In this document: positions 41,155-47,101 of the stretch, piece by piece
Layout: each line of letters starts with the position of its first letter
How positions within the stretch are numbered: the first letter of the stretch is position 1
Assembly (NCBI GenBank): GCA_003222385.1
Contig: QHVV01000011.1
Coordinates: 1-47,101 of the forward strand
Direction: 5' to 3'
Length of the DNA stretch: 47,101 nt
DNA from: Acidobacteriota bacterium
GTDB lineage: Bacteria > Acidobacteriota > Thermoanaerobaculia > UBA5066 > Gp7-AA6
The notes under the pieces: generated by a model
What the model was told of the DNA's origin: nothing
Seen by the model: the letters and a program-made list of their open reading frames with translations, nothing else
The model's database searches: none
Translations under genes and position numbers: made by a program

Positions 41155-42228
41155 CTAGCCGCGCGCGGGCGTCGCTTCGGTCCGCGGCTCGAGACACGCT
41201 TCGCCGCGCGCGAGGAGCTCCCGCACCAGGCGGACGTAGACGGCGACCGCCGCCTCGACCTCGGCGAGCTCCACCTTTTCCTCCATCCCGTGCGCGTCGC
41301 GGATCGAGCCGGGCCCGAACAGGATCGGCTCGCCCCACGCCGGCAGGAGAGGGAGATCGCACGCGAACGACACGACTTCTCCCGGCTCCCCTTTCGGACG
41401 GCGGAACGACACCGGGTCGGAGCGGTAGCCGACGGCGAGCTCCACTTTGCCCTGCGCCATCGGACGGACGTGAGCGAGAAGAGCCTCGATCGGATGGCCC
41501 GTTCGGAAGATGACCTCGGCGTGCGCGCTTTCCGCGATGACGTTCGGAGCCGTGCCCGCCTGGAGGACGCCGATGTTCATCGTCGTCCGGCCGAAGGCCG
41601 GATGCTCCGGCAGCTTCAGCTCGCGCAGGTCGTTCAAGAAATCGAGGAGCGGATCGACTGCGGACCGCCCGCTCTCCGGGATCGACGAGTGACCCGAGAC
41701 GCCGCGCGCCTCGACCTCGATGCGGAGGCAGCCCTTCGAGCCGGCGACGAAGCGGCTGCCGGTCGGCTCCCCGCCGATCAGGTAACGGGCGAGGTGCGGG
41801 CGGCGGTTCGCCGCGAGCGCGCCGTCGGATCCGCGCTCTTCCCCGACGAGCACCAGGAGCCCGACCTCCCCCGCGCCGTCCCGCGCCAGCTCCTCGAGCG
41901 CGATCGCTTGCGCGGCGAGGGACCCCTTCGCGTCGCAGGCGCCGCGGCCCACCAGCACGTCCGCCTCGCGGCGCGGCGGAAAGAACGGCGGAACGGTGTC
42001 GGCGTGCGTCGTCAGGACGACGCTCGGGTGTCCGCGGTGGATGAAGAGGTTGCGCCGATCGGGCGCGACCTCCATGGACTCGACGGTCCAGCCCGATTGC
42101 CGGTAACGGTCGTCTAAGAACGAGAGCACCGGCTTCTCCGAGCCGGTCACCGAAGGGATGGCCACCAGGCGCTCGAGGAGGTCCACCGCCCGAGCGCCGG
42201 CGCCCGTCGAAGCCGCACCCGGCCGCAT
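41155..42228 (-). CDS. M20 family metallopeptidase (ArgE/DapE-like deacylase)
   Basis: 357 residues, cytoplasmic with no signal peptide. Metal-binding residues of the M20 fold are visible: VLTTHADTVPPFF (His and Asp), VGRGACDAKGSLAAQ (bridging Asp), VLVGEERGSDG (Glu pair), LIGGEPTGSR and, near the C-terminus, RDAHGMEEKVELAE (His). The dimerisation/lid domain has LRIEVEARGVSGHSSIP and GTAPNVIAESAHAEV. The family includes acetylornithine deacetylase, succinyl-diaminopimelate desuccinylase and LysK-type hydrolases; the short length fits ArgE/LysK-like members best, but context gives no arginine or lysine genes. Its start is only 25 bp from the divergent amidohydrolase start, so one compact promoter region serves both. 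Confidence 0.9.
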   Translation of the reverse strand: MRPGAASTGAGARAVDLLERLVAIPSVTGSEKPVLSFLDDRYRQSGWTVESMEVAPDRRNLFIHRGHPSVVLTTHADTVPPFFPPRREADVLVGRGACDAKGSLAAQAIALEELARDGAGEVGLLVLVGEERGSDGALAANRRPHLARYLIGGEPTGSRFVAGSKGCLRIEVEARGVSGHSSIPESGRSAVDPLLDFLNDLRELKLPEHPAFGRTTMNIGVLQAGTAPNVIAESAHAEVIFRTGHPIEALLAHVRPMAQGKVELAVGYRSDPVSFRRPKGEPGEVVSFACDLPLLPAWGEPILFGPGSIRDAHGMEEKVELAEVEAAVAVYVRLVRELLARGEACLEPRTEATPARG

Positions 42229-42253
42229 CGGCCGCGATCATAGACTTGAAGCC

Positions 42254-43968
42254 ATGAAGAAGATTCTCGCGGTCGCAGCTCTGGCGGCGTTGCCGTCTCT
42301 CGCGCTCGTCGCGCCCCGCGCCCCGGACGTCGACGACGTCGTCTTCGAGGGGGGCCGCGTCGTGGACGGAACCGGCGCGCCGTGGTTCGTCGGGGACGTC
42401 GCGGTGCGAAACGGGCGGATCGTCGCGGTCGGGCCGCTCGGAAAACGCGCGGCGAAGCGCCGGATCGACGCGCGCGGCCTCGTCGTCGCGCCGGGGTTCA
42501 TCGATCTCTTGGGACAGTCCGAGTACAACGTGCTCGTCGACGGACGGGCCGCATCCAAGGTGACGCAGGGCATCACGACCGAAGTGACGGGCGAAGGCGT
42601 CTCGATCGCCCCGCTCAACCAGCGGCTGATCGACGAGGAGCGCGACACCTACACGAAGTACGGCGTCTGGCCGGACTGGCGGACGCTGGACGGCTACTTC
42701 AAGACGCTGGAAAAGCGCGGTACTGCGATCAACCTGGCGACGTTCATCGGCTCCGGAGGTCTGCGCAGCTACGTCGTCGGCGAGCAGAACCGCGGCGCGA
42801 CATCGACCGAGATCGCCTCGATGCAGGCGCTCCTCGAGCAGGCGATGCGCGAGGGGGCGCTCGGCATCTCGTCGTCGCTCCAGTACATCCCGAACATCTA
42901 CTCGACGACCGAGGAGCTCACCGCGCTCTCGAAGGTCGCGGCGCGCTCCGGCGGAGCGTATTTCACGCACCAGCGTTCGGAGTCTTCGCGAATCGACGCC
43001 TCTCTCGAGGAGGTCTTTCGCATCGCGCGCGACGCGAAGGTGCGGACGCAGATCTGGCACCTGAAGACCGCCTACAAGCCGAACTGGGGAAAGATGCCCG
43101 AGGTGCTCCGCAAGATCGAGGCGGCGCGCGCCGAGGGTCTCGACGTCAGCGCGAACCAGTACCCCTACAACCGCGCCTCCAACGGCCTGGACGCGTGCCT
43201 GCCGCCGTGGGTCCGCGAAGGCGGACGCGACGCGTTGTTGAAGCGCCTTTCCGACCCGGGCGAGCGCGAGCGCGCCCGGGCGGACATGGCGCGCGAGACG
43301 ACCGAGTGGGAAAACCAGTACCTCGGCTCCGGCGGCCCCGAGGGCGTGATGGTCGGCTCGGTCCTGTCCGACAAGCTCAAGGCGTACGAAGGAAAGACGA
43401 TCGCGAAGATCGCGGCGGAGGAGAAGAAGGACCCCCGAGACGCTCTGATCGACCTCGTCCTCGCGGACCGGGCCAACGCGTCCTGCATCATCTCGATCAT
43501 GGACGAGAAGGACGTCCGCGCGGCTCTTGCCCATCCGCTCGTCTCCTTCGGGACCGACTCGCCCGCGAAGGCGACCGACGGGCCCCTGTCGCACGAAGGT
43601 TCGCACCCGCGCGGCTGGGGATCCGCGGCCCGGATCCTCGGGCACTACGTGCGCGACGAAAAAGTGCTGCGGCTGGAAGAAGCGATCCGGAAGATGACGT
43701 CGTTCGCGACCGCGGTCTCGTCAAGGAAGGATTCCCGGCCGACCTCGCCGTCTTCGACCCGCGGACCGTCCGCGACGTCGCGACGTTCGAGGCGCCGAAC
43801 CGCTACAGCGAAGGGTTCCGCTTCGTCGCCGTCAACGGCGTGCTCGTCGTCGACGGCGGGAAGCTGACCGGAAAGACGCCGGGCCGGGCGCTGCGCGGGC
43901 CCGGGTGGAACCGGCCGTCAGCCTCCGGCTTCGTGCCCGCCGCTTCGATTTCGAAATCCGGCTTCTGA
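42254..43968 (+). pseudogene. N-acyl-D-amino-acid deacylase-like amidohydrolase, frameshifted near C-terminus
   Basis: ATG 42254 begins a signal peptide (MKKILAVAALAALPSLALVA). The amidohydrolase fold is clear: VVFEGGRVVDGTGAPWFVGD, LVVAPGFIDLLGQSEYNVLV (HxD of related enzymes altered to LGQ), TQGITTEVTGEGVSIAP, YFTHQRSESSRIDASLEEVF, QIWHLKTAYKPNWGKM, and LVSFGTDSPAKATDGPLS. The D-aminoacylase family normally continues MTSxPA-xxxGLxDRG-V. Here, after KMTSFA (about 43707), roughly eight codons are missing and the frame moves: DRGLVKEGFPADLAVFDP then reads in a different frame to a stop at 43966-43968. The span is 2 more than a multiple of three, consistent with one out-of-frame deletion. The last 51 bp overlap the convergent GT39 gene. 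Confidence 0.82.
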
Positions 43969-45537
43969 AGCCGCGCCCGGGAGCCGGCGCACGGTCACAA
44001 CGCCGCCGCGGAAAACGCGGCTGAAGTCGACGTCTTTCTCGGAGGTGAGCGACCGCCTCGTGTAGGCAATCACGTAGCCGTCCGGGTGCCGCGCGAACCA
44101 GCGCGACACCGCGTTGGAATCGATGACGTCGATCGAGCAGTCCAGCCGTCCCGCGAACTGGTATTCCCCGGAGTACCGACCGACGTGCGAGAGCGGGTGT
44201 CCTTCGCGCTGGAGGCGATTCAGGTGTCGACCGATGTCTTCGACGTCGTAGGTGCCGGCCGCCGCGCGGGCGATCGACCACTGGATCGCGACGACCGCGA
44301 CGACCGCGCACATCGCGATCCGTTCAACGAGCCGCGAGCGCGAGGAGGCCGGCCGCCAGGCGAGACCGAGGCCGCTCGCGGCGGAGAGGAGCGCGCCGGC
44401 GGGCGATAGGCGCGAAGCCCAGGGCGGGAGCGGAAGGCGGTCCGACACGAGGGGGACGACGGCGAGCAGGAGCGCGAGGAAGAGAAGTGCTCCCGCGATC
44501 CAGAGAGTCTCGACCCGCCTCGGCGCGATCGGGACGGACGTGCCGACGCGCATCGTGAGGAGCGCGACCGCGGGCGCGAGCGGCAGCAGGTAGTAGACCT
44601 GTTTGCCGCTGATCGCGGAGAAGAGAAGGAGACCGGTCCCCGCCCACGCCGCGCAGAGGCGGACGCCCGGGTCGCGGGAGAGAGCCTTCGCCTGCCGGAG
44701 GCCGCGCCAGAGAGAGGGCCAGAGGATCCACGGGAACGCCAGGACCGGCAGGAACGGCAGGTACCAGGCCCAGGGACGCCGATGCGCGAATGCGCGCGCC
44801 ACGCGGCCCGCCGTCTGGCCCCAGAGAATCGCGTCCCCGTAGTCCCGGCCGCCGGCGAGCGCCGCGGGAATCGCCCACGCGAGACCGATCGAGATTCCTC
44901 CGGCGACCGAGGCGAGGACGCGCGGATACCAGCGCGCGGGGCGCACCGATCCTCCCGACCACCACGGCGCGAGGAAGGCCACCGGAACGACCGGGACCAG
45001 GATCGCCGGTCCCTTCGCGAGGATGCCCAGCCCGATCCCGAGAGAGACGAGAGGCCAGCCCGCGGGCCCGCCTTCGCGCGACGCGCGGACGACCCCGGAG
45101 ATCGCGAGCAGCGCGAAGAACGCGAGCAGCATGTCGAAGAGGAGCACGGTCGAAAAGAACGACCAGAAGAAGCAGCCGAGAAGCGCGAAGGGCGCCGCGG
45201 CCGCGACGTCTTTGCGATCCGGCCAGAGCTGCCGCGCGAGCCGCGCCATCAGGAAAAGGCTTCCGAGAGCGAAGAGCGAGGGAACGAGGCGCGGCCACCA
45301 CTCGTTGACCCCGAAGACGCTCCACCCCGCCTGCATCAGCCAGAAGAGGAGCGGCGGCTTGTCGCTGTAGGGGGTGCCGTTCAGATGCGGGACGAGGAGG
45401 TCTCCGCGCTGCCACATCTCCCATCCGACCGAAAGGTAGCGGGTCTCGTCGATCGGCCAGGCCGGCCGCGCCGCGAGGCTTCCGGCCACGGCGAGCGCCC
45501 AGAGCGCGGCGAGCACGAGCGCCGCGCGGCGGCTCAT
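43918..45537 (-). CDS. GT39-family (ArnT-like) lipid-linked sugar glycosyltransferase
   Basis: 539 residues from ATG 45537, which overlaps the LAB_N stop as ATGA. The first helix is RRAALVLAALWALAVAGSLA, then the family's catalytic acidic region ARPAWPIDETRYLSVGWEMW with the DE pair, and the conserved HLNGTPYSDKPPLLFWLMQAG. About eleven more membrane helices follow, with a periplasmic C-terminal domain (LQREGHPLSHVGRYSGEYQF). Members move sugars from undecaprenyl phosphate onto lipid A, proteins or other lipids on the periplasmic face; ArnT itself transfers aminoarabinose. With the GT2 and LAB_N genes it forms a lipid-glycosylation trio. The acceptor is unknown. Confidence 0.92.
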   Translation of the reverse strand: MSRRAALVLAALWALAVAGSLAARPAWPIDETRYLSVGWEMWQRGDLLVPHLNGTPYSDKPPLLFWLMQAGWSVFGVNEWWPRLVPSLFALGSLFLMARLARQLWPDRKDVAAAAPFALLGCFFWSFFSTVLLFDMLLAFFALLAISGVVRASREGGPAGWPLVSLGIGLGILAKGPAILVPVVPVAFLAPWWSGGSVRPARWYPRVLASVAGGISIGLAWAIPAALAGGRDYGDAILWGQTAGRVARAFAHRRPWAWYLPFLPVLAFPWILWPSLWRGLRQAKALSRDPGVRLCAAWAGTGLLLFSAISGKQVYYLLPLAPAVALLTMRVGTSVPIAPRRVETLWIAGALLFLALLLAVVPLVSDRLPLPPWASRLSPAGALLSAASGLGLAWRPASSRSRLVERIAMCAVVAVVAIQWSIARAAAGTYDVEDIGRHLNRLQREGHPLSHVGRYSGEYQFAGRLDCSIDVIDSNAVSRWFARHPDGYVIAYTRRSLTSEKDVDFSRVFRGGVVTVRRLPGAASEAGFRNRSGGHEAGG

Positions 45538-45827
45538 GCGTCCAGCGGCGGCGGCGTCGCTCCGCCGCGGCGCTCCCGGGAGATGAGAGAAAGATTGCGC
45601 AGGTAGATCAGGAGGCCCCCCGCCTGTCCCAGGATGAAAACGGGATCTCGTTTGTAGATTGCGTAAACGAGGAGGACGAGACTGCCCGCGACGCTGAAGT
45701 ACCAGAACCCGATCGGGATCACGCTCCGGCCGGCGCGCTCGCTCCTCCACCACTGCAGGAAGAACCGCATCGAGAAGAGAGCCTGCCCCGCGAAACCCAC
45801 GGCCAGCCAGAACACGGGCGTTTTCAT
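45534..45827 (-). CDS. LAB_N-domain small membrane protein (lipid-A-disaccharide synthase N-terminal-like)
   Basis: 97 residues with three hydrophobic segments: PVFWLAVGFAGQALFSMRFF, VIPIGFWYFSVAGSLVLLVY and PVFILGQAGGLLIYLRNLSL. The pattern FWLAVGFAGQ, then FFLQWWRSERAGRSVIPIGF and GQAGGLLIYLRNL is diagnostic of the LAB_N family. This domain is found alone or fused to LpxB. Standalone copies sit next to GT2/GT39 genes and may help flip or present the undecaprenyl-linked sugar, which is inference. Start ATG 45827 overlaps the GT2 stop (ATGA) and its stop overlaps the GT39 start (ATGA). Confidence 0.93.
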   Translation of the reverse strand: MKTPVFWLAVGFAGQALFSMRFFLQWWRSERAGRSVIPIGFWYFSVAGSLVLLVYAIYKRDPVFILGQAGGLLIYLRNLSLISRERRGGATPPPLDA

Positions 45828-46561
45828 TCGGAGACTCCTCGTTCTCGTTCGGGCCGCCGCCCGCGCCTCTGCAGCCACAGGACCCCCAGGACGTCGGCGA
45901 TGCCGGGCCAGAGGCGATCGTGCACGCCGTAGTGCGATCGGCCGTGGCGCCGCTCGCGGTGCTTGACCGGCACGGAAACGACGTCCGCTCCGCTCGTCCG
46001 GAAGAGCGCCGGCAGGAACCGGTGCATGTGATCGAACCAGGGGAGCGCGAGAAATGCCTCGCGCGGGAAGAGCTTCAGCCCGCACCCGGCGTCGGGGACC
46101 CCGTCGCGCAGGATCCGGCGGCGGAGACCGTTGGCGATTCGCGAGGAGACCCGTCGCACCCACGGATCGCGCCGGGCGCCGCGGTCACCGCAGACGAGAA
46201 GGAGCCCGTTCGGTCGGCGCGCGTCCCGCGCCCGCAGAAGAAGAGGGATATCGGCCGGATCGTACTGGCCGTCGCCGTCGAGCATCACGATCCAGGGAGC
46301 GCGCGCGAGCCGTACGCCCGTCCAGATCGAGGCGCTCTGTCCGGACGGCGCCCGATGACGCGCCGACCGGAGCCGCGGAAACTCGAGAGCTCCTTCGCGA
46401 AGCCGGTCGGGCGTGGCGTCAACGCTTCCGTCGTCCACCACGACGACTTCGTAGTCCACGGAGCCTTCGAGCGCCGCGGAGAGGTTGGTCAGGAGAGGAA
46501 TGATGTTGTCGGCTTCGTCCCGGGCCGGGATGACGACGGACACGTCGGGGACGGCGCGCAC
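45824..46561 (-). CDS. GT2-family (dolichyl-phosphate mannosyltransferase-like) glycosyltransferase
   Basis: 245 residues from GTG 46561 with GGGAG upstream. The GT-A fold has VSVVIPARDEADNIIPLLTN, YEVVVVDDGSVDATPDRLRE (first DD), WIVMLDGDGQYDPADIPLLL (DxD metal site) and DAGCGLKLFPREAFLALPWF, then VSVPVKHRERRHGRSHYG, the usual ending of ArnC/DPM1-like enzymes. There are no obvious C-terminal membrane helices. It likely transfers a sugar from a nucleotide donor to undecaprenyl phosphate at the cytoplasmic face for use by the downstream GT39 enzyme. It begins 11 bp after atpC. Confidence 0.93.
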   Translation of the reverse strand: MRAVPDVSVVIPARDEADNIIPLLTNLSAALEGSVDYEVVVVDDGSVDATPDRLREGALEFPRLRSARHRAPSGQSASIWTGVRLARAPWIVMLDGDGQYDPADIPLLLRARDARRPNGLLLVCGDRGARRDPWVRRVSSRIANGLRRRILRDGVPDAGCGLKLFPREAFLALPWFDHMHRFLPALFRTSGADVVSVPVKHRERRHGRSHYGVHDRLWPGIADVLGVLWLQRRGRRPERERGVSE

Positions 46562-46572
46562 GGACTCCCGGG

Positions 46573-46968
46573 TCAGCGTCGCTTTGCCACCGCGAGCCTC
46601 GCTTCGGCGAGCTCCAGCCTCGACCGGATCGGCTCGAGCGTTTCCCGGCTCGCGGTCTTGATCTCCTCCTCCGCCTGCGTGCGGTCCCGCTCGGCGGCCG
46701 CCACGTCGACCTCGGAAGGCTCATCGGCCGAGTCCGCGAGGACGGTCACGACGTCGTTCGAAACTTCCGCGAAGCCGGCGGTGATCGCGACAGCGCGTTC
46801 GACGCCCCCGTTCTTGCAGGAGACGACGCCCGTCTTCAAGACCGTGATCAGCGGCGTGTGTCCCGGCAGGATGCCCAGGTAGCCGAGCTCTCCGGGCATC
46901 TCGACCTCGTCGGCCTCGGAATCGATCACGGTGCGGATCGGCGTCACGACCCGGAGCTTCAACTTCAT
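46573..46968 (-). CDS. atpC: F-type ATP synthase epsilon subunit
   Basis: 131 residues. ATG 46968 has GGGGAG upstream. The N-terminal beta sandwich has LRVVTPIRTVIDSEADEVEM, PGELGYLGILPGHTPLITVL and VAITAGFAEVSNDVVTVLAD, diagnostic of AtpC. The C-terminal helical hairpin (VDVAAAERDRTQAEEEIKTA, then LEPIRSRLELAEARLAVAKR) is complete. It sits in the central stalk of F1 and tunes ATPase activity. AtpC normally lies directly after atpD. Here the gene just upstream is the end of a short-chain dehydrogenase, so atpC is separated from the atp operon and is instead next to lipid-glycosylation genes. Confidence 0.95.
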   Translation of the reverse strand: MKLKLRVVTPIRTVIDSEADEVEMPGELGYLGILPGHTPLITVLKTGVVSCKNGGVERAVAITAGFAEVSNDVVTVLADSADEPSEVDVAAAERDRTQAEEEIKTASRETLEPIRSRLELAEARLAVAKRR

Positions 46969-46980
46969 GAGCCATTCTCC

Positions 46981-47008
46981 CCGTTTTCCGTTTCCCGTTT
47001 TCCGTTTA
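46981..47008. repeat. Heptanucleotide tandem repeat, CCGTTTN x4
   Basis: Four back-to-back copies of CCGTTTN (N = T, C, T, A) lie in the 46-bp gap between the SDR gene end and atpC. They also form two 13-bp copies of CCGTTTTCCGTTT at a 14-bp period. They lie just upstream of the atpC ribosome site. Confidence 0.75.
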
Positions 47009-47014
47009 CCGTCT

Positions 47015-47101
47015 TCAGAACGTGCTCTGAATGACGCCGCCGTCCACCTGGATCGTGGCGCCCGTGACGTAACTCGCCCGCTCGCTCGCGAGAAAAGCGA
47101 C
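47015..47101 (-). CDS. SDR-family oxidoreductase, C-terminal end (5' partial)
   Basis: The last 28 residues of a gene entering from the right edge, stop TGA at 47015-47017. The translation VAFLASERASYVTGATIQVD, then GGVIQSTF, has the ending typical of short-chain dehydrogenases of the FabG type: F-LASE-ASYVTG--I-VDGG. These act on NAD(P)H-linked alcohol/ketone substrates. The catalytic Tyr/Ser and the nucleotide-binding Gly motif are outside the window. It is likely first in, or upstream of, the atpC-GT2-LAB_N-GT39 gene set, with a 46-bp gap holding the heptamer repeat. Confidence 0.88.
   Translation of the reverse strand, partial: VAFLASERASYVTGATIQVDGGVIQSTF

Noticed and set aside
1-47101. 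tRNA, rRNA, CRISPR array, complete insertion sequence or prophage
   Set aside because: None was seen: no regularly spaced repeats, no transposase or integrase, and nothing resembling RNA gene motifs by eye. A tRNAscan/Infernal run would be needed to exclude small RNAs.

Overview
This is a gene-dense, GC-rich bacterial chromosome segment of about 47 kb, with roughly 98% of it inside genes. The organism is most likely an uncultured Acidobacteriota-like bacterium, possibly near Thermoanaerobaculia. That placement is inference. It rests on three Ser/Thr kinases with the same N-terminal design fused to TolB-like/TPR or WD40-like sensor halves, a three-subunit Sdh1-type succinate dehydrogenase, outer-membrane proteins (Omp85, TolC) that show a Gram-negative envelope, and many signal peptides and lipoproteins. 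No rRNA, tRNA, CRISPR array or complete insertion sequence was seen.

Layout. 1-3.0 kb (minus): a secreted beta-strand-repeat protein cut by the window edge, a sorbosone/glucose dehydrogenase-like gene broken by a 7-bp tandem duplication, and a lipoprotein. 3.1-5.5 kb: kinase 1 (TolB-like plus TPR). 5.5-9.4 kb: a secreted FCCH-like protein, a DUF3309 micro-protein, an APC permease and a divergent aminotransferase. 9.4-11 kb: a duplicated-domain periplasmic protein and a beta-barrel protein. 11-13.3 kb: a divergent MFS transporter and ChrB-type protein sharing an AT-rich, palindrome-rich promoter. 13.2-21.2 kb (minus): one coupled chain of vapB, a vapC stub, kinase 2 (frameshifted), tolC, a membrane fusion lipoprotein and an RND pump. 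21.2-25.3 kb: an M24 peptidase homologue and kinase 3 (WD40-like). 25.4-29.1 kb: an Omp85 protein divergent from a response regulator/histidine kinase pair. 29.1-30.1 kb: two small genes and a nested palindromic repeat. 30.1-33.9 kb (minus): sdhCAB plus a TPR protein. 33.9-37.6 kb: a lipid kinase and metallophosphoesterase divergent from a secreted serine protease. 37.6-41.1 kb (minus): two M16 peptidases and a selenoprotein. 41.2-44 kb: an M20 peptidase and a frameshifted D-aminoacylase-like amidohydrolase. 43.9-47.1 kb (minus): the end of an SDR gene, atpC, then a GT2 / LAB_N / GT39 lipid-glycosylation trio.

Main discovery. At 37610-38272 (minus) a deiodinase-family protein is interrupted by an in-frame TGA exactly where that family carries selenocysteine (GSYT-U-PPF). 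A hairpin with a GGUC loop starts 12 nt after the TGA and its loop lies 18-21 nt after it, close to the geometry of the E. coli fdhF SECIS. The conventional reading splits this gene into two short proteins.

A second window-wide theme is translational coupling. Twelve same-strand junctions are 4-nt NTGA stop/start overlaps, and all four forms occur (ATGA, GTGA, TTGA, CTGA). The two CTGA junctions imply CTG start codons; the one for the RND fusion lipoprotein is well supported by its signal peptide and lipobox. Three genes (the dehydrogenase, kinase 2 and the amidohydrolase) carry frame disruptions that could be real decay or assembly error; reads would settle this.
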